Positions 53,417 to 62,873 of a stretch of DNA of 64,000 bases are shown one piece after another (the stretch's first letter is position 1; the number at the start of each line of letters is the position of its first letter). The DNA is from JAMQKA01 sp031569985 (GTDB lineage Bacteria; Bacteroidota; Rhodothermia; Balneolales; Balneolaceae): contig NZ_JAMQKA010000025.1 of NCBI RefSeq assembly GCF_031569985.1, positions 1 to 64,000 on the forward strand, read 5' to 3'. A model generated the notes under the pieces. That model saw only the letters and a program-made list of their open reading frames with translations. It was not told the DNA's origin and made no database searches. A program made the position numbers and the translations under genes.

Positions 53417-55648
53417 TTAGTCGAGGTCGAACCGATCCAGGTTCATCACCTTGTCCCATGCTGCCACAAAGTCCTTCACGAACTTTTCCTCAGCATCCTC
53501 AGATGCATAGACTTCAGCAAGGGCACGCAGTTCGGAGTTCGAACCGAAGATCAGGTCTGCACGAGTACCGGTCCACTTAACTTCGCCTGTCTCACGATCA
53601 CTGCCAACGAACACATTCTGTTCATCGGTAGTGGCCTTCCAGGTTGTGCTCATATCGAGCATGTTGACAAAGAAGTCATTGGTTAATGCTCCCGGTCGAT
53701 CAGTGAAGACCCCATGATCGGACTCATCGTAGTTGGTGTCGAGCACACGCATGCCCCCGAGCAACACTGTCATCTCCGGTGGCGTTAGCGTCAACAACTG
53801 CGATTTATCAATCAGCAGTTCTTCTGCCGTAGCATTGCGGTTGGTATCGTAGTAGTTACGGAATCCGTCCGCATCCGGCTTCAGCCATTCGAATGATTCG
53901 ACATCCGTTTGTTCTTCCGTGGCGTCGCTTCGCCCCGGTGTAAATGGTACGGTCACATCATGACCAGCTTTCTCCGCCGCTTTTTCAATGGCCGCACATC
54001 CACCCAGAACGATAAGGTCTGCCAGGGAAACCTTCTTATCACCTGACTGGGTGTTGTTGAAGGCTTCCTGGATATCTTCCAGTGTCTCTAGTACCTTCGC
54101 AAGTTGATCCGGATTGTTGACTTCCCAATCTTTTTGCGGTGCCAGGCGCACCCGGGCTCCGTTTGCGCCGCCTCGCTTATCGGATCCACGGAATGTTGAT
54201 GCAGATGCCCAGGCAGTAGATACGAGCTCAGATACCTTCAGGTCTGAATTAAGGATCTGACCTTTTAATTCAGCAATGTCCTCATCATTAATCAATTCAT
54301 GGTCAACCTCCGGAATGGGGTCTTGCCAGATCAGGTCTTCCTCGGGAACTTCCGGACCAAGATAACGCGCTTTAGGTCCCATATCCCGGTGAACGAGCTT
54401 AAACCATGCTCGTGCAAAGGCATCAGCAAATTCATCCGGGTTCTCATAGAAATGACGTGAAATTTTCTCGTATTCAGGATCCACTTTTAGCGCGAGGTCC
54501 GTGGTAAGCATCATGGGAGCGTTCTTCTTATCAGGATCGTGCGCGTCAGGTACTGTTTCCTGGGCCGCCTCGTCCTTTGGAGTCCACTGATACTTTCCGG
54601 CCGGGCTCTTGGTCAGCTCCCATTCATAGTTGAACAGATTTTCGAAGAAGCCCATATCCCACTCAATCGGGCTATTGGTCCATGCCCCCTCAAGGCCACT
54701 CGTGATTGTGTCTGGACCTTTACCACTGCCATACTCATTTGCCCAGCCCAAGCCCTGCTGTTCAATGGGGGCTGCTTCGGGATCGGGGCCGTTGTGCTCT
54801 TCAGGAGCCGCACCATGGACTTTCCCGAATGTGTGCCCACCGGCGATAAGCGCAACCGTCTCATAATCATTCATCGCCATACGCTTGAAAGACTGTCGAA
54901 TGAAGCTGGCTGCCTTTTCTGGATCGGGCTCTCCATTTGGGCCTTCCGGATTTACGTATATGAGTCCCATGTGATCGGCAGCAAGGCGGCCCTCGAGATT
55001 CCCTTCGTCGTCATGGCGTTCATCTCCCAGCCATTCATGCTCAGGCCCCCAGTTGATATCATCCTCGGGTTCCCAGACATCTTCACGTCCACCTCCAAAT
55101 CCGAAAGTCTCGAAGCCCATCGATTCCAGGGCGCAGTTACCAGCAAGGATCATCAGGTCGCCCCAAGAGAGTTTCCGCCCGTACTTCTGCTTGATTGGCC
55201 AAAGCAGGCGGCGGGCTTTGTCGAGGCTCACATTGTCGGGCCAGCTGTTAACGGGAGCAAAACGCTGGTTGCCGGTACCTCCCCCGCCGCGACCATCAGC
55301 AACGCGGTAGGTTCCAGCACTATGCCACGCCATACGGATGAAGAGTCCTCCATAATGGCCCCAGTCTGCCGGCCACCAGTCCTGGGAGTCGGTCATCAGA
55401 TCATAGAGATCTTGCTTTACGGCATCCAGATCCAATTTCTCAAACTCTTCAGCATAGTCGAAATCCTCGTCCATGGGATTGGACAGAGAAGCATGCTGGC
55501 GAAGAATATCCAGATTTAGCTTATTCGGCCACCAGTCACGATTTTTCGTGCCGCCACCGGCCGTTTGCCTAGTTGCACCGTTGTGAAACGGACACTTACT
55601 TATATCATTCGTACTGTTAGATGTAGTCTCACTTTTTTCTTTTTCCAT
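53417..55648 (-). CDS. katG: Catalase-peroxidase
   Basis: KatG breaks down hydrogen peroxide and carries out peroxidase reactions in the cytoplasm. The 743-residue length matches the family. R105, W108 and H109 in LFIRMAWHSAGTYR are the distal residues, and W108, Y231 (GLIYVNPEGPNG) and M257 (FKRMAMN) form the Met-Tyr-Trp cross-link needed for catalase activity. The heme proximal His is H272 in GGHTFGKVHGA. The C-terminal domain lacks the active site, as usual. It is a single gene upstream of a weak PerR-like box and followed by a strong terminator. Confidence 0.98.
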   Translation of the reverse strand: MEKEKSETTSNSTNDISKCPFHNGATRQTAGGGTKNRDWWPNKLNLDILRQHASLSNPMDEDFDYAEEFEKLDLDAVKQDLYDLMTDSQDWWPADWGHYGGLFIRMAWHSAGTYRVADGRGGGGTGNQRFAPVNSWPDNVSLDKARRLLWPIKQKYGRKLSWGDLMILAGNCALESMGFETFGFGGGREDVWEPEDDINWGPEHEWLGDERHDDEGNLEGRLAADHMGLIYVNPEGPNGEPDPEKAASFIRQSFKRMAMNDYETVALIAGGHTFGKVHGAAPEEHNGPDPEAAPIEQQGLGWANEYGSGKGPDTITSGLEGAWTNSPIEWDMGFFENLFNYEWELTKSPAGKYQWTPKDEAAQETVPDAHDPDKKNAPMMLTTDLALKVDPEYEKISRHFYENPDEFADAFARAWFKLVHRDMGPKARYLGPEVPEEDLIWQDPIPEVDHELINDEDIAELKGQILNSDLKVSELVSTAWASASTFRGSDKRGGANGARVRLAPQKDWEVNNPDQLAKVLETLEDIQEAFNNTQSGDKKVSLADLIVLGGCAAIEKAAEKAGHDVTVPFTPGRSDATEEQTDVESFEWLKPDADGFRNYYDTNRNATAEELLIDKSQLLTLTPPEMTVLLGGMRVLDTNYDESDHGVFTDRPGALTNDFFVNMLDMSTTWKATTDEQNVFVGSDRETGEVKWTGTRADLIFGSNSELRALAEVYASEDAEEKFVKDFVAAWDKVMNLDRFDLD

Positions 55649-55987
55649 GCGACAACTGATTTATGGTTCTCTGTTCAATGGGTTAATTTTTTTCACGCCT
55701 TATTATTATGAATAAATCTCTGATAGACTAATAGATATTTATTATGACCTTTATTTGGCGTGGTTATAACATCAAGCAGGAGCGATTTCAGGCATTATAA
55801 AAGTCCACAGGCTGCTGGCTATGTTAACAGGTTTAGGTACTATCTCGCGTGTAAGAACCAGGGCCCTCGCACTGTCCTGTGCGTTTTGTTTTCTAGCTGT
55901 TAACTACTAAACTGGAATTGATTTAAATTCGTTTTCACGTCTGCTGTACAGAAAGTTTACAGGGTAAAAAAAATCAAGTCTCATTTT
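55649..55987. other. Divergent region between katG and the exchanger gene
   Basis: The 339-bp region is AT-rich and must hold promoters for katG and for the exchanger gene. The only candidate site I can name is the TTATTATTATGAATAA stretch at 55700-55715. Confidence 0.4.
55700..55715. promoter_or_regulatory. Weak PerR-box-like sequence before katG
   Basis: TTATTATTATGAATAA is an imperfect dyad that loosely resembles the PerR/Fur-type box TTATAATnATTATAA and lies about 52 bp before katG. The match is poor and AT-rich sequence produces such hits by chance. Confidence 0.2.
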
Positions 55988-57067
55988 ATGACTGTTTTTT
56001 TATTTGTTTCTGGGCTGGCTCTACTAATCATTGGAGCGGAAGCATTGGTACGGGGTGCGACAAAAATAGCATCTGGTCTTGGGATATCACCGCTGATTAT
56101 CGGTTTGACAATCGTAGCATTTGGTACAAGCTCGCCAGAATTGGCAGTTAGTATTAAAGCAGGTGTTTCAGGACAAGCTGATATTGCTGTGGGTAACGTA
56201 GTGGGGAGCAACATCTTCAATGTGCTTTTCATTTTAGGCCTGTCAGCTCTTATTGTACCTCTTTATGTTTCACAGCAATTGATTAAACTGGATGTCCCTT
56301 TGATGATTGGTTTGTCTTTGGTGACGCTGCTCATCGCACTGGATCAACACATTAGCCGTATTGATGGCTTACTTCTTGTAACCGGCTTGATCGTCTACAT
56401 ACTCGTGTTGGTTTATATGGGTATTCGAAATGTAAACGATACAGACAAACCTGATAAGAACACAATTACTGAAAATAATTCCACCAGAATAGGCAATTGG
56501 CCTCTGAATGTCATATTGGTAGTTGGGGGACTTACATTATTAGTTATTGGATCGCGATGGTTTGTAAATAGTGCAGTAACCATCGCTAATTATTTTGGTA
56601 TTAGTGAAGTGATAATTGGCTTGACTATTGTAGCTGCCGGTACCTCAATGCCTGAAGTAGTGACATCTATTGTAGCAGCAATTCGAAATGAACGTGATAT
56701 TGCAGTAGGCAACGTAGTTGGCAGTAACATATTTAATATCATGGGCGTGCTTGGGATATCCAGTATAGTGGCTCCTGCAGGTATAGATGTTACTGAAGCC
56801 ATAATCGGTTTCGATATCCCGATAATGACTGCTGTAGCGGTTGCTTGCTTGCCAATATTTTTTTCAGGAGGAAAAATAAGCAGATGGGAAGGCGGATTAT
56901 TCCTGGGATATTATGTAGCATATACTCTTTACCTTGTCCTGGATGCAACTGGGCATGATTCCTTGCCCCTGTTTAATGATATCATGTTCTATTTCGTTAT
57001 TCCATTAACTGTGATTACAATTATTATCATTGCCATTCGTGAACTAAGACCTGAGGATAAATCATAA
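55988..57067 (+). CDS. Sodium/calcium exchanger family protein (CaCA, YrbG-like)
   Basis: The 359-residue inner-membrane protein has about ten helices and two inverted alpha repeats: IVAFGTSSPELAVSIKAGVS with AVGNVVGSNIFNVLFILGLS near residues 45-90, and IVAAGTSMPEVVTSIVAAIR with AVGNVVGSNIFNIMGVLGIS near 215-260. The central Glu of each repeat binds the transported cation. Bacterial members exchange Ca2+ or Na+ for protons or sodium. The N-terminus starts directly with a hydrophobic segment, so the start is clear. It is a single gene divergent from katG. Confidence 0.95.
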   Translation: MTVFLFVSGLALLIIGAEALVRGATKIASGLGISPLIIGLTIVAFGTSSPELAVSIKAGVSGQADIAVGNVVGSNIFNVLFILGLSALIVPLYVSQQLIKLDVPLMIGLSLVTLLIALDQHISRIDGLLLVTGLIVYILVLVYMGIRNVNDTDKPDKNTITENNSTRIGNWPLNVILVVGGLTLLVIGSRWFVNSAVTIANYFGISEVIIGLTIVAAGTSMPEVVTSIVAAIRNERDIAVGNVVGSNIFNIMGVLGISSIVAPAGIDVTEAIIGFDIPIMTAVAVACLPIFFSGGKISRWEGGLFLGYYVAYTLYLVLDATGHDSLPLFNDIMFYFVIPLTVITIIIIAIRELRPEDKS

Positions 57068-57152
57068 GCCTAACAACGAATTATTGAACTTAGTGTATAC
57101 CGGACTGGCTCTGATTGAGTTAAGTTTAATTGCGGAGATAAAATTTATCTCT

Positions 57153-57590
57153 ATGTCCACTACATGGAAAAGTCTAATAACAGAGCTCCGCAACCTTCAA
57201 TTTGAGTTTATTGAAGTGGCTCAGCAACTGGAGCAATCCAAGAGAGAAAAGCCGGGAGTTTGCGGTTCCTGGTCTCCCAAACAAGTTATTGCTCATATTA
57301 CCGGGTGGGACAAGGAGGTCATCCGACAATTTGAGCTTTTCCGTGATGGCCTCGAAAAAGCGATTGAACACGATATTGATGAGTTTAATAAAAATTCTGT
57401 AGAGGATCGCAATCATCTGAGCTGGGATGAAACGATAACAGAGCTACAACAGGCTCACAAGCTATTCTATGAAATGGCAAAATCGATTTCGTCAGGGGAA
57501 CGTTCTAAAAATGAAGACTACAGGGAATGGATAGAGGTACAAATCGATCATTACAAGCATCACACCGAACAGCTTGAACAGTGGGTGTAA
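57153..57590 (+). CDS. DinB/ClbS-like four-helix protein
   Basis: I place the start at the ATG giving MSTTWKSLITELRN; a longer frame runs into the preceding gene's tail. The 145-residue protein is a single four-helix domain with WSPKQVIAHITGWDKEVIRQ, the DinB-type H-x3-W/H metal motif (AHITGWD), and a late QIDHYKHHTEQLEQWV helix with further histidines. This pattern belongs to the ClbS/DfsB branch of the DinB superfamily, which binds or detoxifies small molecules. No colibactin-like cluster is near. The exchanger gene lies 85 bp upstream in the same direction. Confidence 0.85.
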   Translation: MSTTWKSLITELRNLQFEFIEVAQQLEQSKREKPGVCGSWSPKQVIAHITGWDKEVIRQFELFRDGLEKAIEHDIDEFNKNSVEDRNHLSWDETITELQQAHKLFYEMAKSISSGERSKNEDYREWIEVQIDHYKHHTEQLEQWV

Positions 57591-57618
57591 AGTGCTACCG
57601 GTCATCTCTCCACAAAAA

Positions 57619-57646
57619 AAGGTCCCGGTGTTTAAACCAGGACCTT
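57619..57646. terminator. Bidirectional terminator
   Basis: AAGGTCC (57619-57625) and GGACCTT (57640-57646) with inner GGT/ACC pairs form a stem between two convergent genes. An A-run precedes and a T-rich tract follows. It probably ends both transcripts. Confidence 0.8.
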
Positions 57647-57679
57647 CTATTTTAATAACCTTCTTTAGATAACAGCTTC

Positions 57680-58948
57680 TTATGAAGCCTCTGGTGCTGC
57701 ATTCGGTGCTGCTTCCTGTGCGGCCATTTCATCTACTGTTTTGATATCGGCCTTTTTCTGCCAGATATAGAAGACCGTAAACAGCACAACCAGGATTGCC
57801 GGGAAGATAGCTACTTTGGCCAATGTGGCCTGTCCGGCAGCCAGTTCCAGTTCAGATCCCGTTAATCCCATTTCGGCATAAGTGTTTCGGGCAGTATCAA
57901 TCCAGCTACCGATGATAGGTTGAAAGATGGAGGTTGAGAACATTCCAACGCCCCCAAGCAGTGAAAGCCCCAAAGCACCGGTTTTGGGTGCTCTTTTGGC
58001 AGCAGTACCCAACATAACCGGCCAGAAATAGCAGATGCCGATAGCAAAAATGATTGCTGCCACATACGCCATTACACCGGTAGAAACACTAAACAGGTAA
58101 ATCCCAATCGTTGCAAAGATGGAACCGCCCAAGAGAACGCCGGGTTGTCCAAGTGTTGCGACAACGGGTCCTGCAAAAAAGCGACCCACGGCCATTAAGC
58201 CTGTTACAAGCGCCAGAATAATCATTGGGCTGGCACCACTTTGGGACAGAACAATGCTTGTCCACTGCTGAGGCCCGAACTCTGAAATAGCGGTTAAGGC
58301 AAAGCAGAAGAAAAGGAAAAGGAAAACAGGACTTCCAAGGGCCTTGACATTTTCCTTGAGAGATTTCATTTCTTCCAGTTTAGGCTCTGGGAACTTTTGC
58401 CCGTAGAACAGGATTGCGTAGGTGATCGTCGGAATTACGATAATCCACATCTGGGCTTCCCATCCAAGGCCAAAGTCTGTCATGAACTTTGAGATAAGAC
58501 TACCTAACACAATTCCTCCCGGAAACCACATGTGGAATCGGTTCAACATTTTATCGATCATATTACCCTCATATGCGTCAGCAATCATAGGATTACAGGC
58601 AGCTTCGGTACAGCCGTTACCCAAGCCGATAAGCAGGGTTGAGATCAATAGTGTGGCATAGCCACCGGCATAAATCGTCATGATGATACCCACTATATGG
58701 ACGAAGAATGCAAACTGCATAATTCTCTTTGGACCGATGGAATTATAGAAAATACCACCGAGCACCATTGAGATCGGAAACCCGAGGAACCACATAGAAT
58801 TAATAAAGCCAAGCTGCTCAGCCGATAACCCAAACTGGTCCCCCAGTTGTGGAAGTATACCCGCACGAATGGCGAAGGTAAAAGCCGTGGTAATTAATGC
58901 AAAGCAGCTTCCTAGAAAAAGTACTCGCTTGTTTACTTGTTTGCTCAT
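57680..58948 (-). CDS. MFS transporter, FucP-like sugar-proton symporter type
   Basis: I place the start at MSKQVNKRVLFLGSCFALIT because a membrane helix begins right after it. The longer frame to 59218 is unlike the family and runs through AT-rich leader. The 422-residue protein has twelve helices with PGGIVLGSLISKFMTDFGLG, the FLGFPISMVLGGIFYNSIGP loop 2-3 motif and a C-terminal hydrophobic half. The family includes sugar-H+ symporters; no sugar-metabolism genes adjoin, so the substrate is unknown. The C-terminal tail is short and Glu/Ala-rich. Confidence 0.85.
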   Translation of the reverse strand: MSKQVNKRVLFLGSCFALITTAFTFAIRAGILPQLGDQFGLSAEQLGFINSMWFLGFPISMVLGGIFYNSIGPKRIMQFAFFVHIVGIIMTIYAGGYATLLISTLLIGLGNGCTEAACNPMIADAYEGNMIDKMLNRFHMWFPGGIVLGSLISKFMTDFGLGWEAQMWIIVIPTITYAILFYGQKFPEPKLEEMKSLKENVKALGSPVFLFLFFCFALTAISEFGPQQWTSIVLSQSGASPMIILALVTGLMAVGRFFAGPVVATLGQPGVLLGGSIFATIGIYLFSVSTGVMAYVAAIIFAIGICYFWPVMLGTAAKRAPKTGALGLSLLGGVGMFSTSIFQPIIGSWIDTARNTYAEMGLTGSELELAAGQATLAKVAIFPAILVVLFTVFYIWQKKADIKTVDEMAAQEAAPNAAPEAS

Positions 58949-59435
58949 ATTATTAGTTTTATTCAAAATTATTGTCCCAGTTATATTACTTATCCCAGTT
59001 GAAAAGAGGTTGTATCCCCAGAATAAATCCCTTTTAAAAATTTTAGGAGGACAAGTGAATATAAAATCTAAAATAGAAAAGTCATCAAAAATTCCAACTT
59101 TTATTAAACCCGAATTTATTTCTTTACCTCTTTTAATGTTATGGGATGCTTCGATAAAATGTTTAGATACGGATCGGATTTTAAACCTTATCTCTGCAAC
59201 GTTAAATCCAAGCTGCAATCCCCTTCCGAAAAAGCCCTTTGCAAAAGTAGCTTTTGTGTAAAAATGATTGACTAGGTGCCTCCCATTTGCTAAAGTAACG
59301 CGTTGAGGGGTTAGAAAAGCCTTTCAGTCATTCTGATCATGATTCAGATAACTGAGTAGTTCTATCGTAGCTACATCTTGATCCCTCAATCCGTTAGAGT
59401 ATTACAAATTTATTGACTCCACCACTCAATATTTC

Positions 59436-59942
59436 ATGGACACAAAACTTGTAGAACAGCTTAAAAATACGCTTGATCTGAAACCCCTCCCGGAAGAAGG
59501 CGGATATTACACGGAAACCTACCGGTCAGAGGATATACTTTCCCAAGACGTTTTGCCTGGCAAGTATAACAGCTCCAGGGTCCTTTCCACTGCCATATTT
59601 TACCTATTGACGCCTGACAGCCACTCTTCTCTCCATAAGCTGCCTGGTGATGAGGTTTATCACTTTTACCTTGGGGACCCGGTCGAACTGCTACAACTAC
59701 ACCCGAACGGATCTGCAGAGCTGACCATATTGGGACAGGATTTTTTTGATGGGATGAAGCTACAGGCGGTCGTACCAGGGGGAACCTGGCAGGGAGCACG
59801 GCTCAAAGATGGAGGTACCTATGCCCTGCTGGGAACAACCATGGCACCGGGATTCGACTTCCAGGATTTTGAAGCCGGCCATGCCGCAAAACTTGCAGAG
59901 ATATATCCCCAATATGCTGACCTTATTTCCAGCCTTTCATAA
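59436..59942 (+). CDS. Cupin superfamily protein (DUF985 type)
   Basis: The 168-residue protein matches DUF985: LDLKPLPEEGGYYTETYRSE at the start, then STAIFYLLTPDSHSSLHKLP, a clear DEVYHFYLGDPVELLQLHPN strand pair, and GTWQGARLKDGGTYALLGTT near the end. Metal ligands of the usual cupin site are partly present (H in SSLHKLP, D and H in DEVYHFY). The reaction is not known. A small DUF1801-type gene follows after 24 bp, suggesting an operon. Confidence 0.9.
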   Translation: MDTKLVEQLKNTLDLKPLPEEGGYYTETYRSEDILSQDVLPGKYNSSRVLSTAIFYLLTPDSHSSLHKLPGDEVYHFYLGDPVELLQLHPNGSAELTILGQDFFDGMKLQAVVPGGTWQGARLKDGGTYALLGTTMAPGFDFQDFEAGHAAKLAEIYPQYADLISSLS

Positions 59943-59966
59943 ACTGAAATCCTGTGACTATCAATT

Positions 59967-60308
59967 ATGTCAGCCATTGATACCTATTTGCAGAAGATTC
60001 CTAAAAAGCATCATGAGTCCGTCAAAAAACTGCACTCCCTGATTACAGGCTCGTTCCCTACGCTGCAGTGCAGCCTAAAATGGGGCAAGCTGACCTATCA
60101 CACCGACCGTAATATCTGTTCAATTGTATCTCATGCCAATCATATTAACCTTCAGCTGTGGGATGGAGCACTTCTGGACGATCCGAAATCTCTATTGGAG
60201 GGAACTGGTAAAAGCATGCGTCACATAAAAATAAGAGGATCAGAAGATATCAACTTTAACCATATGGTTCCCCTCCTGAAACAGGCGATTACTGAGAACA
60301 ATTCTTAA
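59967..60308 (+). CDS. YdhG/DUF1801-type protein
   Basis: A 113-residue protein with the DUF1801 pattern: DTYLQKIPKKHHESVKKLHS, then FPTLQCSLKWGKLTYHTDRN and GTGKSMRHIKIRGSEDINFN. The family has a small alpha/beta fold of unknown function, often beside cupins or regulators. It follows the DUF985 gene closely. No signal peptide, so cytoplasmic. Confidence 0.85.
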   Translation: MSAIDTYLQKIPKKHHESVKKLHSLITGSFPTLQCSLKWGKLTYHTDRNICSIVSHANHINLQLWDGALLDDPKSLLEGTGKSMRHIKIRGSEDINFNHMVPLLKQAITENNS

Positions 60309-60396
60309 CAACTGGATATTTCAATGTTCTCGGATTTTTGGTTATTCTAGGTCTAACTGCTTGTTAATCAAATACTAACAAAAACTATTGGAATCC

Positions 60397-61317
60397 ATGT
60401 CAAAGACAAGACGCTCTTTAATACGCAATGTTGTAGGCACAGTGGTGATAGCGGCAATCTTGATCTCCTGCGGTGGAGGTGATGGACAGGAATCGTCGGA
60501 AGCGGGTGGACAGGCATCAACCATCCAAGATACAACTAATGTTGTAGCAAGTGTAACAGGGCTCTCAGGCCCCGAATCGGTTCGTTATGACCCGGATCAG
60601 GATGTTTATTTTGTAGCCAATTTTAACGGTTCGAATTCAGACAGGGATGCCAACGGTTTTATCAGCAAAATAGCTTCTGATGGAACCATACAGGAGTTGC
60701 AGTTTATGACCGGCACAGAGGAGGCTCCGATGCATGTTCCGAGAGGAATGTATATAACAGGTGATACACTGTGGGCTGTCGATACCGATGGTGTGCACGG
60801 CTTCAATAGGATGACAGGTGAGCAGGTCACTTTTGTTGACTTCACCTCTTTTGAGATCGGCTTCCTGAACGACGTGGTACAAGGACCGGACGGAGCGTTA
60901 TATGTAACTGATACTTTTCAGCCTCGACTCTACAAAATTACCAATTCCATTCCAACGATCGTACAAGACTCCCTGCCTTATTCTCCCAACGGCATTACAA
61001 TCAGCGAGAATGGCCAACACTTGATTTTGTGTCCATGGAACGGTGTGCAGACCTTCCGTGGCTGGTTCCCGGCCGATTCCACCCTTAAGGAGCTGAAAAC
61101 ATACTCTACTGGTGGCAATTTTGATGGTGTCGAGATCGTCAACGGCAACTGGGTAGTATCAAGCCAGATGGACTCCACTATTAAGTGGGGGGATGAAACG
61201 ATCATACGTACACCTGGTCGACCGGCTGACATTGGCATCGACACGCAGCGTAATCACGTAGCGGTCCCATATATTGATCTTGATCGCGTCGACATCTGGG
61301 CTTTACCTAGCGAGTAG
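60397..61317 (+). CDS. SMP-30-like propeller lipoprotein
   Basis: I place the start at MSKTRRSLIRNVVGTVVIAA; a TTG three codons upstream gives a worse start. The lipobox is ILISC at about residues 21-25, followed by a Gly/Ser-rich linker. The mature domain is a six-bladed propeller: GLSGPESVRYDPDQDVYFVA, VPRGMYITGDTLWAVDTDGV, GFLNDVVQGPDGALYVTDTF and PYSPNGITISENGQHLILCP. The pattern fits the SMP-30/gluconolactonase or strictosidine-synthase-like group. It is followed by a terminator. The substrate is unknown. Confidence 0.85.
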   Translation: MSKTRRSLIRNVVGTVVIAAILISCGGGDGQESSEAGGQASTIQDTTNVVASVTGLSGPESVRYDPDQDVYFVANFNGSNSDRDANGFISKIASDGTIQELQFMTGTEEAPMHVPRGMYITGDTLWAVDTDGVHGFNRMTGEQVTFVDFTSFEIGFLNDVVQGPDGALYVTDTFQPRLYKITNSIPTIVQDSLPYSPNGITISENGQHLILCPWNGVQTFRGWFPADSTLKELKTYSTGGNFDGVEIVNGNWVVSSQMDSTIKWGDETIIRTPGRPADIGIDTQRNHVAVPYIDLDRVDIWALPSE

Positions 61318-61347
61318 TAATCAACCAGAGATATCAATAATATTACA

Positions 61348-61389
61348 GGGGAATGTCGTCTATTATGATGGCGTTCCCCGTTTTTTTTT
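61348..61389 (+). terminator. Rho-independent terminator
   Basis: GGGGAATG and CGTTCCCC form an 8-bp stem with one G-T pair, followed by nine T. It closes the propeller lipoprotein gene. Confidence 0.85.
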
Positions 61390-61452
61390 GAATGAATTTC
61401 TCCCTCCTATCTGTTATGATTGGTAACTAAAATAAAATCAAAGAAGAGGACA

Positions 61453-61911
61453 ATGAATCTGGCAAAATCAAGCAAAATTGATGAACACCTGGTCAATATC
61501 ATTCATGAGGGAACACAACAGCACAGATCCAGTTTTGACCTGTCGGTGGCTGAAATTCACTCCTTTGCTTCGCCCGGTTCACTGGATTTTGGCGGCAGTG
61601 AATTTGAATCCGCCACTACCATGCCTGTAAAACCCAAGAAACGGAACCAAGGAGATGATTATGGCTGGTGGAACCTGGAAGAAGGACATTACAAAGCCAT
61701 TTTTAATGAACAGATAACTGACAACGAGGATATCCTGGTCATCATTTCTCCTCACCGACATGCTAGTGAAGCTGGTATTATTGCAGGAACGAATGTAATT
61801 ACAGGAGAAACCGACACCGGTAAACTGGCGTTAAATTTTAGAGTGCCTTCAGTAGGTTGTAAAATTAAAGAAAACGCCCGTTTTGCTACGCTGCATATCA
61901 TGGAGGTATGA
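61453..61911 (+). CDS. dCTP deaminase/dUTPase-like protein
   Basis: I place the start at the ATG giving MNLAKSSKIDEHL, preceded by GAAGAGG. The 152-residue protein resembles the dCTP deaminase/dUTPase superfamily: QQHRSSFDLSVAEIHSFASP, then GSLDFGGSEFESATTMP, which is typical of the deaminase branch, GWWNLEEGHYKAIFNEQITD, and ISPHRHASEAGIIAGTNVIT. The final VPSVGCKIKENARFATLHIM matches the C-terminal strand. The usual catalytic residues are not all visible to me, so activity is uncertain. It is a single gene. Confidence 0.75.
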   Translation: MNLAKSSKIDEHLVNIIHEGTQQHRSSFDLSVAEIHSFASPGSLDFGGSEFESATTMPVKPKKRNQGDDYGWWNLEEGHYKAIFNEQITDNEDILVIISPHRHASEAGIIAGTNVITGETDTGKLALNFRVPSVGCKIKENARFATLHIMEV

Positions 61912-62009
61912 CCCCGGAATTACACTGGATTTGTACGGTTTAAGGAGCCTCCAGGACCGGCTTTAATTTGATATATCAGTTAACTGAAGAACATTAAACC
62001 AATAACATC

Positions 62010-62666
62010 ATGGCATACGGAGAACATTGGGAATGGCGGGGATTCGGTGGTATTAGCCCGCGATTTGCAAAAGCATACCTGTTGCTGCCCGGATTTTATG
62101 ACACTCACACCGTGGTAGACCGGTACGTATGGATACCGGGACTAGATGTCAACGCCAAGTTTCGCAAAGGAGAAGAAAGTGGGTTCAAATTTAAACGGTT
62201 GAAGCAACAGCAAGGCAACTTTGAAGTGTGGCTCGAGGATGAAGACGAGCTGTACGAGTTTCCCCTTGAACCTGAAGCCTGGGGCGCTCTGGGACAGATG
62301 TTACAGGATGTAGATATAGAACTGCCCTCCTATCCTGCTACTCCGCCGGATCGTGAAGACACCGCCCGGATCCTGGAAGATGTCGGATGCAAGATTATTT
62401 CGGTGACCAAGGAGCGGGAGACACGAAAGCTGGAAAACACCGATGGCACGGTATTGGTTGAGTGGGCCTCAATAAAATCACCCCAGCCCTGCACATCAAT
62501 TGGCCTTGAAACCTACTCTGATGAATCGGATGTTGACCTTTCTAACGAGCAGTCGTTGCACCTTATCAAAGAAGCCCTTGACTACCTTGATATTCAAAAC
62601 CAGCCTCTCCTCCCTATGAACTATTTGGATGCTGTAAAACAATGGGCCAGAGAAAATAAGATTTAA
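62010..62666 (+). CDS. Possible CYTH-like phosphatase domain protein
   Basis: The 218-residue protein shows a CYTH-like pattern by eye: VVDRYVWIPGLDVNAKFRKG, then EESGFKFKRLKQQQGNFEVW (basic phosphate-binding side chains), LEDEDELYEFPLEPEAWGAL, ISVTKERETRKLENTDGTVL and WASIKSPQPCTSIGLETYSD. The usual ExExK start is replaced by EHWEWRGF. CYTH enzymes act on triphosphates such as thiamine triphosphate. The match is not certain. The gene precedes the UPF0182 gene by about 210 bp. Confidence 0.45.
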   Translation: MAYGEHWEWRGFGGISPRFAKAYLLLPGFYDTHTVVDRYVWIPGLDVNAKFRKGEESGFKFKRLKQQQGNFEVWLEDEDELYEFPLEPEAWGALGQMLQDVDIELPSYPATPPDREDTARILEDVGCKIISVTKERETRKLENTDGTVLVEWASIKSPQPCTSIGLETYSDESDVDLSNEQSLHLIKEALDYLDIQNQPLLPMNYLDAVKQWARENKI

Positions 62667-62873
62667 GCGTTCTGTTTACTACCTTACGGGCAGGTACTCA
62701 TTTATAAATCTTAATGCGTTGAGTGTTAGTATTACTTCTGATTCGAGGAAGGAACGGAATTATGTGTTTTATGCACATCCATATCATGGGAATTATTCCC
62801 GCGAAAATGGTAAGGGCACTCCGTTCAGCTTCGTACTCCTTACCACTCAACAGATCAGTCTCATTAACAAACT

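Noticed and set aside
54539..55519. Open frame of 326 codons antisense to katG
   Set aside because: katG is certain and full length on the other strand; this frame is a mirror of its codon use.
58949..59218. N-terminal extension of the MFS transporter
   Set aside because: The added 90 codons run through AT-rich leader and are unlike MFS N-termini; the internal ATG begins the first helix properly.
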